Source: CAZYTX01 sp964650485
GTDB lineage: Bacteria; RBG-13-61-14; DATKZS01
Direction of reading: 5' to 3'
DNA: 13,519 nt
NCBI GenBank assembly: GCA_964650485.1
Contig: CAZYTX010000073.1
Span: forward strand, 1-13,519
Part shown: one piece after another, positions 6,666-13,519 of the stretch
Numbering within the stretch: position 1 is the stretch's first letter
Layout of the letters: every line of letters begins with the position of its first letter
The notes under the pieces: model-generated
Database searches by the model: none
Told to the model about the DNA's origin: nothing
What the model saw: the letters and a program-made list of their open reading frames with translations, nothing else
Program-made: the position numbers and the translations under genes

Positions 6666-6819
6666 GAACTCGCTCTCCTGCTCGCCCAGGTCCAGGGGAG
6701 GGGGGCCGCCCCTCTGAATGCCTGGTACTGATAGGGCGCGATCCATGCCCCGGTAAGGGCCGGATTGCTTTTACTGGCCAAAAACGGAGAGTTGTGCTAA
6801 GTTTTTTTACCTGAAAGTT

Positions 6820-9177
6820 ATGAACAAGAAGACTCGGAAGTACATCTTGCGCAGCTACCCATCCCGTTCCATCAAGGAACTTTCCAAGGAACTGGGTATA
6901 ACGGTGAAGGAAGTGCGTGAGGTATTGAAGGCCGCGGGCGTTGAGATCAAGGAGGACGACTGGCGCCCGGGGCTTGCGGGGTTTGCCCGTGCGCACCCCC
7001 TGGGCATAGCTCTTCTGGTTGCCCTGATGGCGGTGGTCTACTTGAACTCGGTTCGCAACGGCTTCCACTACGACGACATCCACTCTCTTCTGCAGAACCT
7101 GGGGGTCAGGGTCGAGTGGGACAAGAACCCGGACTCGCGCTGGCTCTACCTTCGCTACTTCGATGAGCCGGAGCTTTTCAGCTCCAGGCCGGGGGTGGCC
7201 ATGCCCCGCCCCCTTCTCATGTGCACCTTCGCCTTCAACTACATGATAAGCAAGTACGAGCCCATGAGCTGGATACTGGTCAATATCCTGCTGCACATGG
7301 CCAACACCCTGATAATATACGTGGGGCTCTCGCACCTGTCCGGCCGGCCCAGGTTCTCTCTTCTCACCGCGGTGTTCTTCGCCATACACCCCATTAACAC
7401 CGAGACGGTGAACTACATCAACTGCCGCTCGGAGTCCTTCGGGGTGCTGTTCATGCTGCTCACCATGTACTTCTTCGCCCGCTCCTTGCGCGAGCACGAG
7501 CGGTGGGGTCTCCGAATAGGGGCTTTCGCCTTTTTCATCCTCGGACTCCTCAGCAAGGAGATGGTGTTCGTGATGCCGGCGCTTCTGGTGGTCATAGACT
7601 TCCTTTTCGTCTACCCCTCGAACAAGGAGGATGTCCCGCTTAACAGGCGCCTTTTATGCTGGTACCTCCCGGTGATACTGATATGGTTCTCTTACCTCGG
7701 GTATAGGGAGGCCGTGCTCGGTCACGCGGTAGTTGACAAGCCCAACCGTGATCCGGTGGACAACATCCTTGTCCAGTCCAGGGTTCTTATCACCTACATC
7801 CGGCTCATGTTCTTCCCCCTCCACCTGAACATCAGCTACGAGAACATGAGGCTTCTCAATCTCGCGGACGAGTTCTACAAGAACCCCATCATCGGCGGGT
7901 GGGTGTTCCCCTCCATGGTGACCCTGGCCGGGCTGGGTGCCCTGGCAGTGGCGTTTTACAAGCGCCAGCCCATGATAAGCTTCGTGATCGCAAACTTCTT
8001 CATCACCCTATCGGTGACCAGCCTCATACCCCTGAACGCGGTCATGAACGAGCACCGGCTCTACCTGCCCTCGCTGGGCGCGTGCATGATAATGGCCGGG
8101 GTGGTGGAGCGCACCGCGGGTTACATGTCCCTTCGCAAGGGGGCGGCTCATACATCCTGGCCATTGCCCGTGCAGGCGCTGACCGTGGCGGTGCTGGGCC
8201 TGCTGGCGGCGATCACGGTGAACCGCAACTTCAGCTTCCACACCGACCTGACCGTGTGGACGGACAGCATCTGGAAGTCGCCTGAAAAGGCGCAGGTGGT
8301 CTCCGACCTGGGCAATGCCTATTACCGCGGGGGAAGGAATTTGACCTCGGGAGGCAAGTTCACCCGGGACGGGGAAATAAGCAAGGAGGAGAGGGCGGAG
8401 ACGTACCTGGACTTCCATAACTACATAAGCTACGACGTGACAAGGGAGAACGGCCTGGACAACAAAGAAGAGCTACGGGAGGAGTACATCGAGTACGTGC
8501 CCATCGGAAAGATCACGCCGGAGATCGGAAAGAACCTGCGCCACCTCTACGTCAAGGGTCTCAACCGGGCCGAGATGCTATACTTGTGGGGTATAAGGGT
8601 GGAGCGGAACTACTACAAGGCCTGGCACAACCTGGGCACCATCAACTACACCTACGCCCATATCGAGCTCGACAAGGGCGAGACCGAGGAGGCCAAGCAC
8701 CACCTTGAGAAGGCCATCCGATTCTTCGAGGGGGCGGCCAACATCTCCGAGAACGGCGAGAGCCACAACGACGGGGCCTCCGCCCGCATGAGGCTGGCCG
8801 AGCTCACAGAGGACCAGGAGAGGAGCAAGGAGATCCTGCGAGAGGCCGAGTACCATTACTTGAAGGCCATAAAGCTGAACCCCGAGCTTTACAAGGCCTT
8901 TGTCAACCTGGCCATTGTAAAGAGCAAGCTTGGAAAGGAGAAAGAGGCACTGCCATACATCGAGCAGGCCATAAGGATAAACCCGGTCGAGCCAAAGCTC
9001 TACTATTACAGGGCCCGGTTCCTGCTTGGCCAAAATGAGCTGGAAAAGGCCCGACAGGTGCTTGACAAGTGCCTTAAGCTCTCCCCGGGATACCCCCTGT
9101 GCAAGAAGGCAAAGGACAGAATGGAAAAGCTCATGAAGGGGGAGACGCCTGGAGTCCCCGCCCCATCCCAGCGATGA
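6820..9177 (+). CDS. TMTC-like GT-C membrane glycosyltransferase with C-terminal TPRs and N-terminal HTH-like segment
   Basis: This is a 785-residue polytopic inner-membrane protein. Residues 1-45 form a soluble, basic, HTH-like segment (RSIKELSKELGITVKEVREVLKAAGV in two pieces, about 16-41). The first membrane helix (about 59-77) is followed by an outer loop with FHYDD (82-86), the acidic site expected for lipid-phosphosugar-using GT-C enzymes. Further family marks are HPINTETVNY (190-199), LLSKE (243-247) and the IPLNAVMNEHRLYLPSLG block, all close to bacterial relatives of TMTC O-mannosyltransferases. About ten more helices lead to a periplasmic C-terminal half with TPR-like units (about 600-770). 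Acceptor and sugar are unknown. The ribosome site before ATG 6820 is weak. The stop overlaps the next start (ATGA), so it leads a coupled four-gene unit ending with an oligopeptide transporter; protein or cell-surface glycosylation is the likely theme. Confidence 0.85.
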   Translation: MNKKTRKYILRSYPSRSIKELSKELGITVKEVREVLKAAGVEIKEDDWRPGLAGFARAHPLGIALLVALMAVVYLNSVRNGFHYDDIHSLLQNLGVRVEWDKNPDSRWLYLRYFDEPELFSSRPGVAMPRPLLMCTFAFNYMISKYEPMSWILVNILLHMANTLIIYVGLSHLSGRPRFSLLTAVFFAIHPINTETVNYINCRSESFGVLFMLLTMYFFARSLREHERWGLRIGAFAFFILGLLSKEMVFVMPALLVVIDFLFVYPSNKEDVPLNRRLLCWYLPVILIWFSYLGYREAVLGHAVVDKPNRDPVDNILVQSRVLITYIRLMFFPLHLNISYENMRLLNLADEFYKNPIIGGWVFPSMVTLAGLGALAVAFYKRQPMISFVIANFFITLSVTSLIPLNAVMNEHRLYLPSLGACMIMAGVVERTAGYMSLRKGAAHTSWPLPVQALTVAVLGLLAAITVNRNFSFHTDLTVWTDSIWKSPEKAQVVSDLGNAYYRGGRNLTSGGKFTRDGEISKEERAETYLDFHNYISYDVTRENGLDNKEELREEYIEYVPIGKITPEIGKNLRHLYVKGLNRAEMLYLWGIRVERNYYKAWHNLGTINYTYAHIELDKGETEEAKHHLEKAIRFFEGAANISENGESHNDGASARMRLAELTEDQERSKEILREAEYHYLKAIKLNPELYKAFVNLAIVKSKLGKEKEALPYIEQAIRINPVEPKLYYYRARFLLGQNELEKARQVLDKCLKLSPGYPLCKKAKDRMEKLMKGETPGVPAPSQR

Positions 9178-10862
9178 GCAGGTCCGGTGCAGCAGTCACT
9201 CTGGCCGCGGTCCTTGTAATAGCCCTGTACCTGTCTCTAAAAGACAGCGGCGCATGGGGCTTGAACCACCTGGGATTCCTTACCAACGCGCAGGTCATCG
9301 TCTGGACCGCCTGCGCCCTGGTGGCGCTTTTCCCTCCCCTTTTCAGAAAGGCGGTGCTGTCGCGGTGGTATGAAGAAAAATGGCGCGTGTCGGCCTGGGC
9401 AGCGGGCGCCGCAACTCTCCTCGTGGTTTTTCTCATGCCAGTTGTGGAGCCCCCCCTGCTGGGTGACGGTCTTGACAGGCTGGAGGCCACCCTGGCGGGA
9501 TTGAAGGGCCTGGAAGGGCGGCCCGCTCCCCTGGACCTCTTGATCCACCTCATCATCTACAAGACCGGCCTGTTCCCCGGCAAGGCGGGCTGGACCCAGG
9601 CCGTGTTTTCTTGGCGCTTTACCAGCCACCTGGCCGGGGCCCTGGCCGCGGGGTTTTTATGGAAGCTCGCGGACCTGAGGTCTTCGAACAGAGGCGAGCG
9701 GCTTTTCCTGTTCACCTCCATGCTGGGAGCGGGAACCGCGGTGTTCTTTCTGGGTTACGTGGAGAACTACGTTCTGCTGGCCGCCGCGGTCTACGGCTAC
9801 CTGCTGCTTTTAGAGGCCGCGGGCAAAGACAAAGCCCCTGCCTGGTCCCTGGCCCCGGCCCTGGTCGCACTGGTTTCCATGCACTACTTCATGGTGTTCC
9901 TGGCGCCGGCCACGGCATACGCCCTGGCAAGAGCCGGGATATGGAAACCCCGGCCGGGCCTGATCGCGGCAGGCGCAGCGGCGCTCGCGGCCTTCGCCTA
10001 CATGGCGGCGTCCATGGTGGACCAGCACTACGGCGGCATGGACGACATATTCGTAAGCTCACAAAACCTCTTCTCCCGGTATCATTTGTGGGGGTTTCTG
10101 AACCAGCAGATACTGGCCGCTCCATCAGCCCTCCTGCTGCTGCCGCTCTCAATCATACTTGCGCTCTATGGCCGCAGGGCCGGGCACACCCCGGGGCAGG
10201 GCCAGGCAGACGTGCTGCTGTCCTTCACCGGGGCCGCCTCTGTCCTGCTGGCGCCCTTCTTCTTCATGTTGAGGCCGGTGATCGGACCTGCCGCGGACTG
10301 GGACCTATTCGCCATACCGTCCCTCTTTTATCTCCCCTGGATGGCGCTCATGGTGCAAAAGCGCGCGCGCAGGTCAAAGGCGTTCCCCCAGACGGCCTGG
10401 GCCGTTATCGTGGTCACGGTTTTCACCGGCGGGGTCTGGGTTTCCATAAACACCAGCGGGTCGTCTTACATGTCGAGATACAAGGAGCTCATGGAGTGGG
10501 AGGCCCGCTACAACCCCTGGGCCGCATCATACGGGTATCTCAAGCTGGGCAAGTTCCTGGGACGGAGCGCGGTTGACCGGGCGGACACGGAGCTTGACAG
10601 GGTCCTGGAGAGGGCGCTGCAGATTAACCCCGACTCCGCCACCCTGAGGAAGCAGGCGGCAGGGGCGTGGAGGGCCGCGGGCCGAAAAGAGCGGGCCGAC
10701 GAGCAGATGGCGCGGCACCATTGGCTCATGGGGTCGTATTACCGGGGAAGGGGCATGGAAGACAAGGCCCGCGCTCACTTCAAAAAGGCGCTCTCTTTTG
10801 ACCCGGACTCAAAAGATATAAGAAGAGCCAACGATCGGCTGCAAGGACCCTCGCCCAAATGA
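9174..10862 (+). CDS. multi-pass membrane protein with TPR-like C-terminus, possible GT-C relative
   Basis: This is a 562-residue protein when started at ATG 9174, which overlaps the previous stop as ATGA. A longer frame from 9099 would overlap the upstream gene by 79 bp and adds only a hydrophilic Gly-rich lead, so the coupled start is preferred. About ten hydrophobic segments run from residue 8 to about 425. The first larger outer loop contains LLGDGLDRLE (96-105), which resembles the acidic loop of GT-C transferases. Other distinctive stretches are GYVENY (194-199) and GPAADWDLFA (371-380). The tail (about 480-562) is soluble with TPR-like helices (RALQINPDSATLRKQAAGAW, ALSFDPDSKDIRRAND). 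It resembles the preceding gene in architecture but not in detail. Function is not known; a glycosyltransferase or its partner is inferred from layout and context. The stop overlaps the oppA-like start by ATGA. Confidence 0.8.
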   Translation: MSRSGAAVTLAAVLVIALYLSLKDSGAWGLNHLGFLTNAQVIVWTACALVALFPPLFRKAVLSRWYEEKWRVSAWAAGAATLLVVFLMPVVEPPLLGDGLDRLEATLAGLKGLEGRPAPLDLLIHLIIYKTGLFPGKAGWTQAVFSWRFTSHLAGALAAGFLWKLADLRSSNRGERLFLFTSMLGAGTAVFFLGYVENYVLLAAAVYGYLLLLEAAGKDKAPAWSLAPALVALVSMHYFMVFLAPATAYALARAGIWKPRPGLIAAGAAALAAFAYMAASMVDQHYGGMDDIFVSSQNLFSRYHLWGFLNQQILAAPSALLLLPLSIILALYGRRAGHTPGQGQADVLLSFTGAASVLLAPFFFMLRPVIGPAADWDLFAIPSLFYLPWMALMVQKRARRSKAFPQTAWAVIVVTVFTGGVWVSINTSGSSYMSRYKELMEWEARYNPWAASYGYLKLGKFLGRSAVDRADTELDRVLERALQINPDSATLRKQAAGAWRAAGRKERADEQMARHHWLMGSYYRGRGMEDKARAHFKKALSFDPDSKDIRRANDRLQGPSPK

Positions 10863-12457
10863 AAACGTACGGGACCCGGCGCCTCCCATTGACCGTGCTC
10901 CTGGCCGCGGTCCTGGCCGCGGCCCACCTCCTTTACGGGTGCCACGAAAAGGAGAGCGCGCAAAAGACCCTGCGCTTCAACATAGGCACGGAGCCGCCAT
11001 CCCTCGACTGGAGCATCGCCACGGACAACGCCTCCATCCGGGTGCTTTGGAACCTGATGGAGGGGCTGACCAGGTTCAACCAGGAGCTCGAGCTTGTGCC
11101 CGGCCTGGCAAAAGAGTGGGAGTCGCACGAAGGGGGCCGGCGCTACGTCTTCCGCCTCCGCGAGGACGCCCGCTGGACCGACGGCAGGCCGGTGCTTGCA
11201 CAGGACTTCGTATACTCGTGGCGCCGCCTGCTCGACCCCGACACCGCGGGCGAGTATGCCTACTTCCTCTACGTGGTAAAAAACGCCAAGGCGGTGAACT
11301 CGGGCGAGATAAAGGACCTCTCCGCCATCGGGGTACGCGCCGGTGGCCCCCGCACCCTGGAGGTCGAGCTGGAGCGGCCGGTGGTTTTCTTCCCCATGAT
11401 CACCACCTTCATATCAACCTTTCCCATGAGGGAGGACGTGGTGCAGAGATGGGGCCACAGGTGGACCGAGCCCGGCCACATCATAACCTGCGGGCCCTTC
11501 AAGCTCATCGAGTGGAGGCACGAGTACAGGATCACCGTCGCCCGCAACCCGGACTACCACGGGAAAAGCCCCCCCCTGGACAAGGCGGTGTTCTACATGG
11601 TGGGCGAGGACTCCACAGCCCTCTCACTCTTTCAGACAGGGGCCCTGGACGCCATCGAGCCCATGCCACCGCCGTCAATACCCGCGTACCAGAACAGCCC
11701 CCAGTACGTGAACCACCCCTTCTTTGCAACGTACTACTACGGCATGAACGTGCAAAAGCCGCCGCTCGACGACCCCGGGGTGCGCAAGGCCCTGGCCATG
11801 GCCATTGACAGGGGCGAGCTGCCGGGCATATTAAAAGGCGGCCAGGTCCCCAACCCCTCCCTTATACCGATCGGTGTTAAGATGGCCGACCCTGAGCTAG
11901 GCCTCGGCTTCGACCCAGAGGCCGCAAAAAAACTCCTTGCAGAGGCCGGACACCCCGGGGGAAAGGACCTCCCTCCTATCACCATCTCATACAACACCCA
12001 GGAGTCGCACAAGATGATCGCCGAGTTCATACAGCAGCAGTGGGCGGAGAACCTCGGGATCGAGGTCCGACTGAGGAACATGGAGTGGAAGGTGTATCTC
12101 AAGCGTCTGCAGACCGACCCCCCGCAGGTATACAGGATGGGATGGATTCTCGACTACCCAGACCCCGACGCCATCATGACACTGTTCCTTTCAGACTCCG
12201 GCAACAACCACACCAACTGGGGCTCGGAAGAGTACGACCGACTGGTGCGCGAGGCCGCAACTGAAAAAGACCCCGACAAGAGAAAAGAGCTCTACGACCG
12301 GGCGCAGCATATCCTCTGCAGGCGCGACGCGGCCGTGATCCCTCTTTACACCTACGCCATCAACATGCTTGTAAAGCCCCGGGTCAAGGACTTCCCCCTG
12401 AACGGCCTAAACATACTGGACCTCAGAGATACCGACATCATCGAGGAGGGGCCGTGA
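10859..12457 (+). CDS. oppA: oligopeptide ABC transporter substrate-binding lipoprotein (OppA type, SBP_bac_5)
   Basis: This is a 532-residue periplasmic peptide-binding protein. The N-terminus is a lipoprotein signal: basic start, hydrophobic core and lipobox LLYGC with Cys28, so it is probably anchored to a membrane by lipid. Mature features of the family include GTEPPSLDW, the ARWTDGRPVLAQDFVYSWRR block, GPFKLIEW and NPDYHG, VRKALAMAIDR, and the late GWILDYPDPDAI and NNHTNWG segments. Peptides, or possibly murein peptides, are the expected ligands. ATG 10859 overlaps the preceding stop by ATGA, so expression is coupled to the two membrane proteins. That is unusual company for an opp gene and hints that the peptide or glycopeptide bound may be related to their activity. 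The oppB gene follows with a GTGA overlap. Confidence 0.93.
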   Translation: MKTYGTRRLPLTVLLAAVLAAAHLLYGCHEKESAQKTLRFNIGTEPPSLDWSIATDNASIRVLWNLMEGLTRFNQELELVPGLAKEWESHEGGRRYVFRLREDARWTDGRPVLAQDFVYSWRRLLDPDTAGEYAYFLYVVKNAKAVNSGEIKDLSAIGVRAGGPRTLEVELERPVVFFPMITTFISTFPMREDVVQRWGHRWTEPGHIITCGPFKLIEWRHEYRITVARNPDYHGKSPPLDKAVFYMVGEDSTALSLFQTGALDAIEPMPPPSIPAYQNSPQYVNHPFFATYYYGMNVQKPPLDDPGVRKALAMAIDRGELPGILKGGQVPNPSLIPIGVKMADPELGLGFDPEAAKKLLAEAGHPGGKDLPPITISYNTQESHKMIAEFIQQQWAENLGIEVRLRNMEWKVYLKRLQTDPPQVYRMGWILDYPDPDAIMTLFLSDSGNNHTNWGSEEYDRLVREAATEKDPDKRKELYDRAQHILCRRDAAVIPLYTYAINMLVKPRVKDFPLNGLNILDLRDTDIIEEGP

Positions 12458-13371
12458 TACGTTTTATTATAACCAGGCCCCTCTCGGGCGCGCTGGTAAT
12501 ATTCAGCGTGGCCACCATAACCTTCTTCCTCATGCACGTGGTCCCGGGCGGCCCTTTTGACAAGGAGAAGGCATTCCCCCCGGAGATCAAGGAGAACATC
12601 CTGGCAAAGTACCACCTGGACAGGCCCGTGCACGAGCAGTACCTCTTTTACATGCGAGACCTTATAAGGGGGGACCTGGGACCCAGCTTCAAGTACCGCA
12701 ACAGACGGGTCTCGGACATCCTGGCCGACACCTTCCCCGTGTCCGCCCAGCTCGGGGTGCTGGCGCTGCTCATCGGGGTGGGGCTGGGCGTGTCCGCGGG
12801 CATGGTTTCCGCGGTGTGGCGCGACTCCATATTCGACCGCGTATCCATACTCGGGGCCTCCACGGGAATCGCTCTGCCGTCCTTCGTGCTGGGCGCCTTC
12901 TTCATCTGGCTGTTCTCATACCGGCTGCGACTCCTTCCACCGGCCCTGTGGGAGTCGCCCCGTCACGTGGTCCTCCCCGCCCTCACCCTGGGGCTCGCGC
13001 CCGCGGCCTACCTGGCCCGCCTTACACGGTCAAGTATGCTGGAGGTGCTGGGCAAGGACTACGTAAGGACCGCACGGGCCAAGGGGCTCTCCGGGGCCAG
13101 GGTGATACTGAAGCACGTGCTCAGAAACTCCATGGGACCGGTGGTCACCGTCACCGGGCCGCTGGTGGCCATGCTGGTCACAGGGTCCTTTATCGTGGAG
13201 AAGATCTTCTCGGTGCCCGGCATGGGCAGGTTCTTCATAACCGCGGTCACAAACCGCGATTATCCTCTGATCATGGGCGTGACACTTGTATACACCTCCC
13301 TCATAGTGGCCATGAACTTCCTGGTTGACGTGGTCTACACTATCCTCGACCCCCGCGTCCGGCTGCAGTGA
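12454..13371 (+). CDS. oppB: oligopeptide ABC transporter permease OppB
   Basis: This 305-residue permease matches the length and sequence pattern of E. coli OppB: LMHVVPGGPFDKEKAFPPEI early on, LAKYHLDRPVHEQY, RGDLGPSFKYRNR, FPVSAQLG, then the cytoplasmic coupling loop (RTARAKGLSGARVILKHVLRN) that contacts the ATPase, and the NRDYPLIMG and LDPRVRLQ end. About six membrane helices are visible. The start is GTG 12454, overlapping the oppA stop as GTGA, with a strong GAGGAGGGG site at 12443-12451. The usual partners OppC, OppD and OppF are not complete in this window; only a short oppC-like start follows. OppB needs an OppC partner, so either the set is broken here or the partners are elsewhere. 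Confidence 0.95.
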   Translation: MIRFIITRPLSGALVIFSVATITFFLMHVVPGGPFDKEKAFPPEIKENILAKYHLDRPVHEQYLFYMRDLIRGDLGPSFKYRNRRVSDILADTFPVSAQLGVLALLIGVGLGVSAGMVSAVWRDSIFDRVSILGASTGIALPSFVLGAFFIWLFSYRLRLLPPALWESPRHVVLPALTLGLAPAAYLARLTRSSMLEVLGKDYVRTARAKGLSGARVILKHVLRNSMGPVVTVTGPLVAMLVTGSFIVEKIFSVPGMGRFFITAVTNRDYPLIMGVTLVYTSLIVAMNFLVDVVYTILDPRVRLQ

Positions 13372-13445
13372 GACGGAAAGGTGTGAGGGGCCCGCCCGCC
13401 GGAGGCCGGATAAGGCCTGAAGAGCCGACACAAGAAACCCTCTAG
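13368..13445 (+). pseudogene. possible truncated oppC start, 25 codons ending in TAG
   Basis: A GTG at 13368 overlaps the oppB stop as GTGA, the same coupling used between oppA and oppB. It opens a 25-codon frame that is hydrophilic and rich in Arg, Pro and Gly (starts MRRKGVRGPPAGG), as the cytoplasmic N-terminal tail of an OppC would be. It ends at TAG 13443-13445, and from about 13441 the DNA turns abruptly AT-rich. The first membrane helix of OppC is not seen in any frame before the window ends. This may be an oppC gene cut by an insertion, deletion or assembly junction, or simply a chance open frame after oppB. Confidence 0.3.
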
Positions 13446-13454
13446 ATTGTCCCG

Positions 13455-13503
13455 TTGACAGCTTTAACTAGTAGTCGTTCACAATTGAAATTGTGGGTAC
13501 AAT
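13455..13503 (+). promoter_or_regulatory. candidate promoter/operator region: TTGACA box, perfect palindrome, TACAAT box
   Basis: A consensus -35 box TTGACA lies at 13455-13460, a palindrome CACAATT-GA-AATTGTG at 13480-13495, and a -10-like TACAAT at 13498-13503. The spacing from TTGACA to TACAAT is too long for one promoter; CACAAT at 13480-13485 gives a 19-bp spacer and is the only -10 that could serve. The 7-bp arms with a 2-bp centre look like an operator rather than a hairpin. A gene beginning beyond the window end would be the target. Confidence 0.35.
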
Positions 13504-13519
13504 CCCTTGAGCTTTATGC

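Larger units (their letters stand above)
6183..6819. other. 637-bp intergenic region between divergent transcription units
   Basis: This gap separates the leftward DsrC-like operon from the rightward GT-C/opp operon and should hold both promoters, though none was identified with confidence. The part at 6183-6370 is AT-rich and non-coding on inspection. At 6374-6440 there are several short hairpin possibilities (TAGC-AAAAC-GCTA, CGCC-ATAGA-GGCG, GCGG with CCGC), too weak to name an RNA family. The part at 6480-6760 is GC-rich and resembles coding DNA, with one small minus-strand ORF listed separately. A sigma-54-like TGGTAC-N8-GC match occurs at 6723-6737 but lacks the TTGC core. No tRNA or insertion-sequence ends were seen. 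Confidence 0.5.

Noticed and set aside
6368..6781. 137-codon minus-strand ORF in the intergenic gap
   Set aside because: The translation is rich in Trp, Arg, Ser and Pro without domain patterns; the overlapping 41-codon frame has a better ribosome site.
13404..13421. AGGCC-N6-GGCCT hairpin after oppB as a terminator
   Set aside because: The stem is short and no T tract follows.
13446..13519. Open frame after the TAG at 13443 as read-through (pyrrolysine) of oppC
   Set aside because: OppC is not a known pyrrolysine protein, and the downstream translation lacks the first membrane helix; 74 bp of open frame is expected by chance.

Overview
The window reads as a piece of a fairly GC-rich bacterial chromosome. 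ATA (Ile) and AGG (Arg) codons are frequent for that GC content. A folate C1 module with MetV, a duplicated DsrC/TusE-like protein and a PAS/sigma-54 activator point to an anaerobe of the Desulfobacterota (former Deltaproteobacteria) type with a Wood-Ljungdahl methyl branch. The taxonomy is inference; there is no rRNA or marker gene to confirm it.

Region 1 (about 1-3240, + strand) is the most interesting part. A three-gene set encodes an FAD/NAD(P)H disulfide-reductase-family flavoprotein, MetV and MetF (methylene-tetrahydrofolate reductase). The flavoprotein gene is interrupted by one in-frame TGA at 343-345. That codon falls exactly where CoA-disulfide reductases and NADH oxidases carry their redox-active Cys (C-A-L-P becomes U-A-L-P). 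A hairpin with a GGUCU apical loop, like the E. coli fdhF SECIS loop, lies 15 nt downstream. I read this as a selenocysteine-containing flavoprotein of 451 residues, from ATG 211 to 1566, that probably feeds electrons to MetVF. A gene finder would split it or start it at GTG 358 and lose the FAD motif and the active site.

Region 2 (3240-4828) holds a large nested inverted repeat, then a PAS-AAA+-Fis sigma-54 activator. A weak -24/-12 candidate at 128-143 suggests that this activator controls the methylene-THF reductase operon.

Region 3 (4807-6182, - strand) has a two-gene unit: a protein made of two tandem DsrC/TusE-like domains, of which only the first keeps the conserved Cys, followed by a class I SAM methyltransferase. 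The methyltransferase converges on and overlaps the activator gene by 22 bp.

Region 4 (6183-6819) is a 637-bp gap with an operator-like inverted repeat, weak hairpins and perhaps one 41-residue membrane peptide on the - strand.

Region 5 (6820 to the end, + strand) is a tightly coupled operon with ATGA/GTGA overlaps. It encodes a TMTC-like GT-C membrane protein with TPRs and an N-terminal HTH-like segment, a second multi-pass membrane protein with a TPR-like tail, an OppA-type lipoprotein and an OppB permease. An oppC-like start overlaps the oppB stop but ends at TAG after 25 codons, and the last about 75 bp are AT-rich, with a TTGACA box and a perfect short palindrome.
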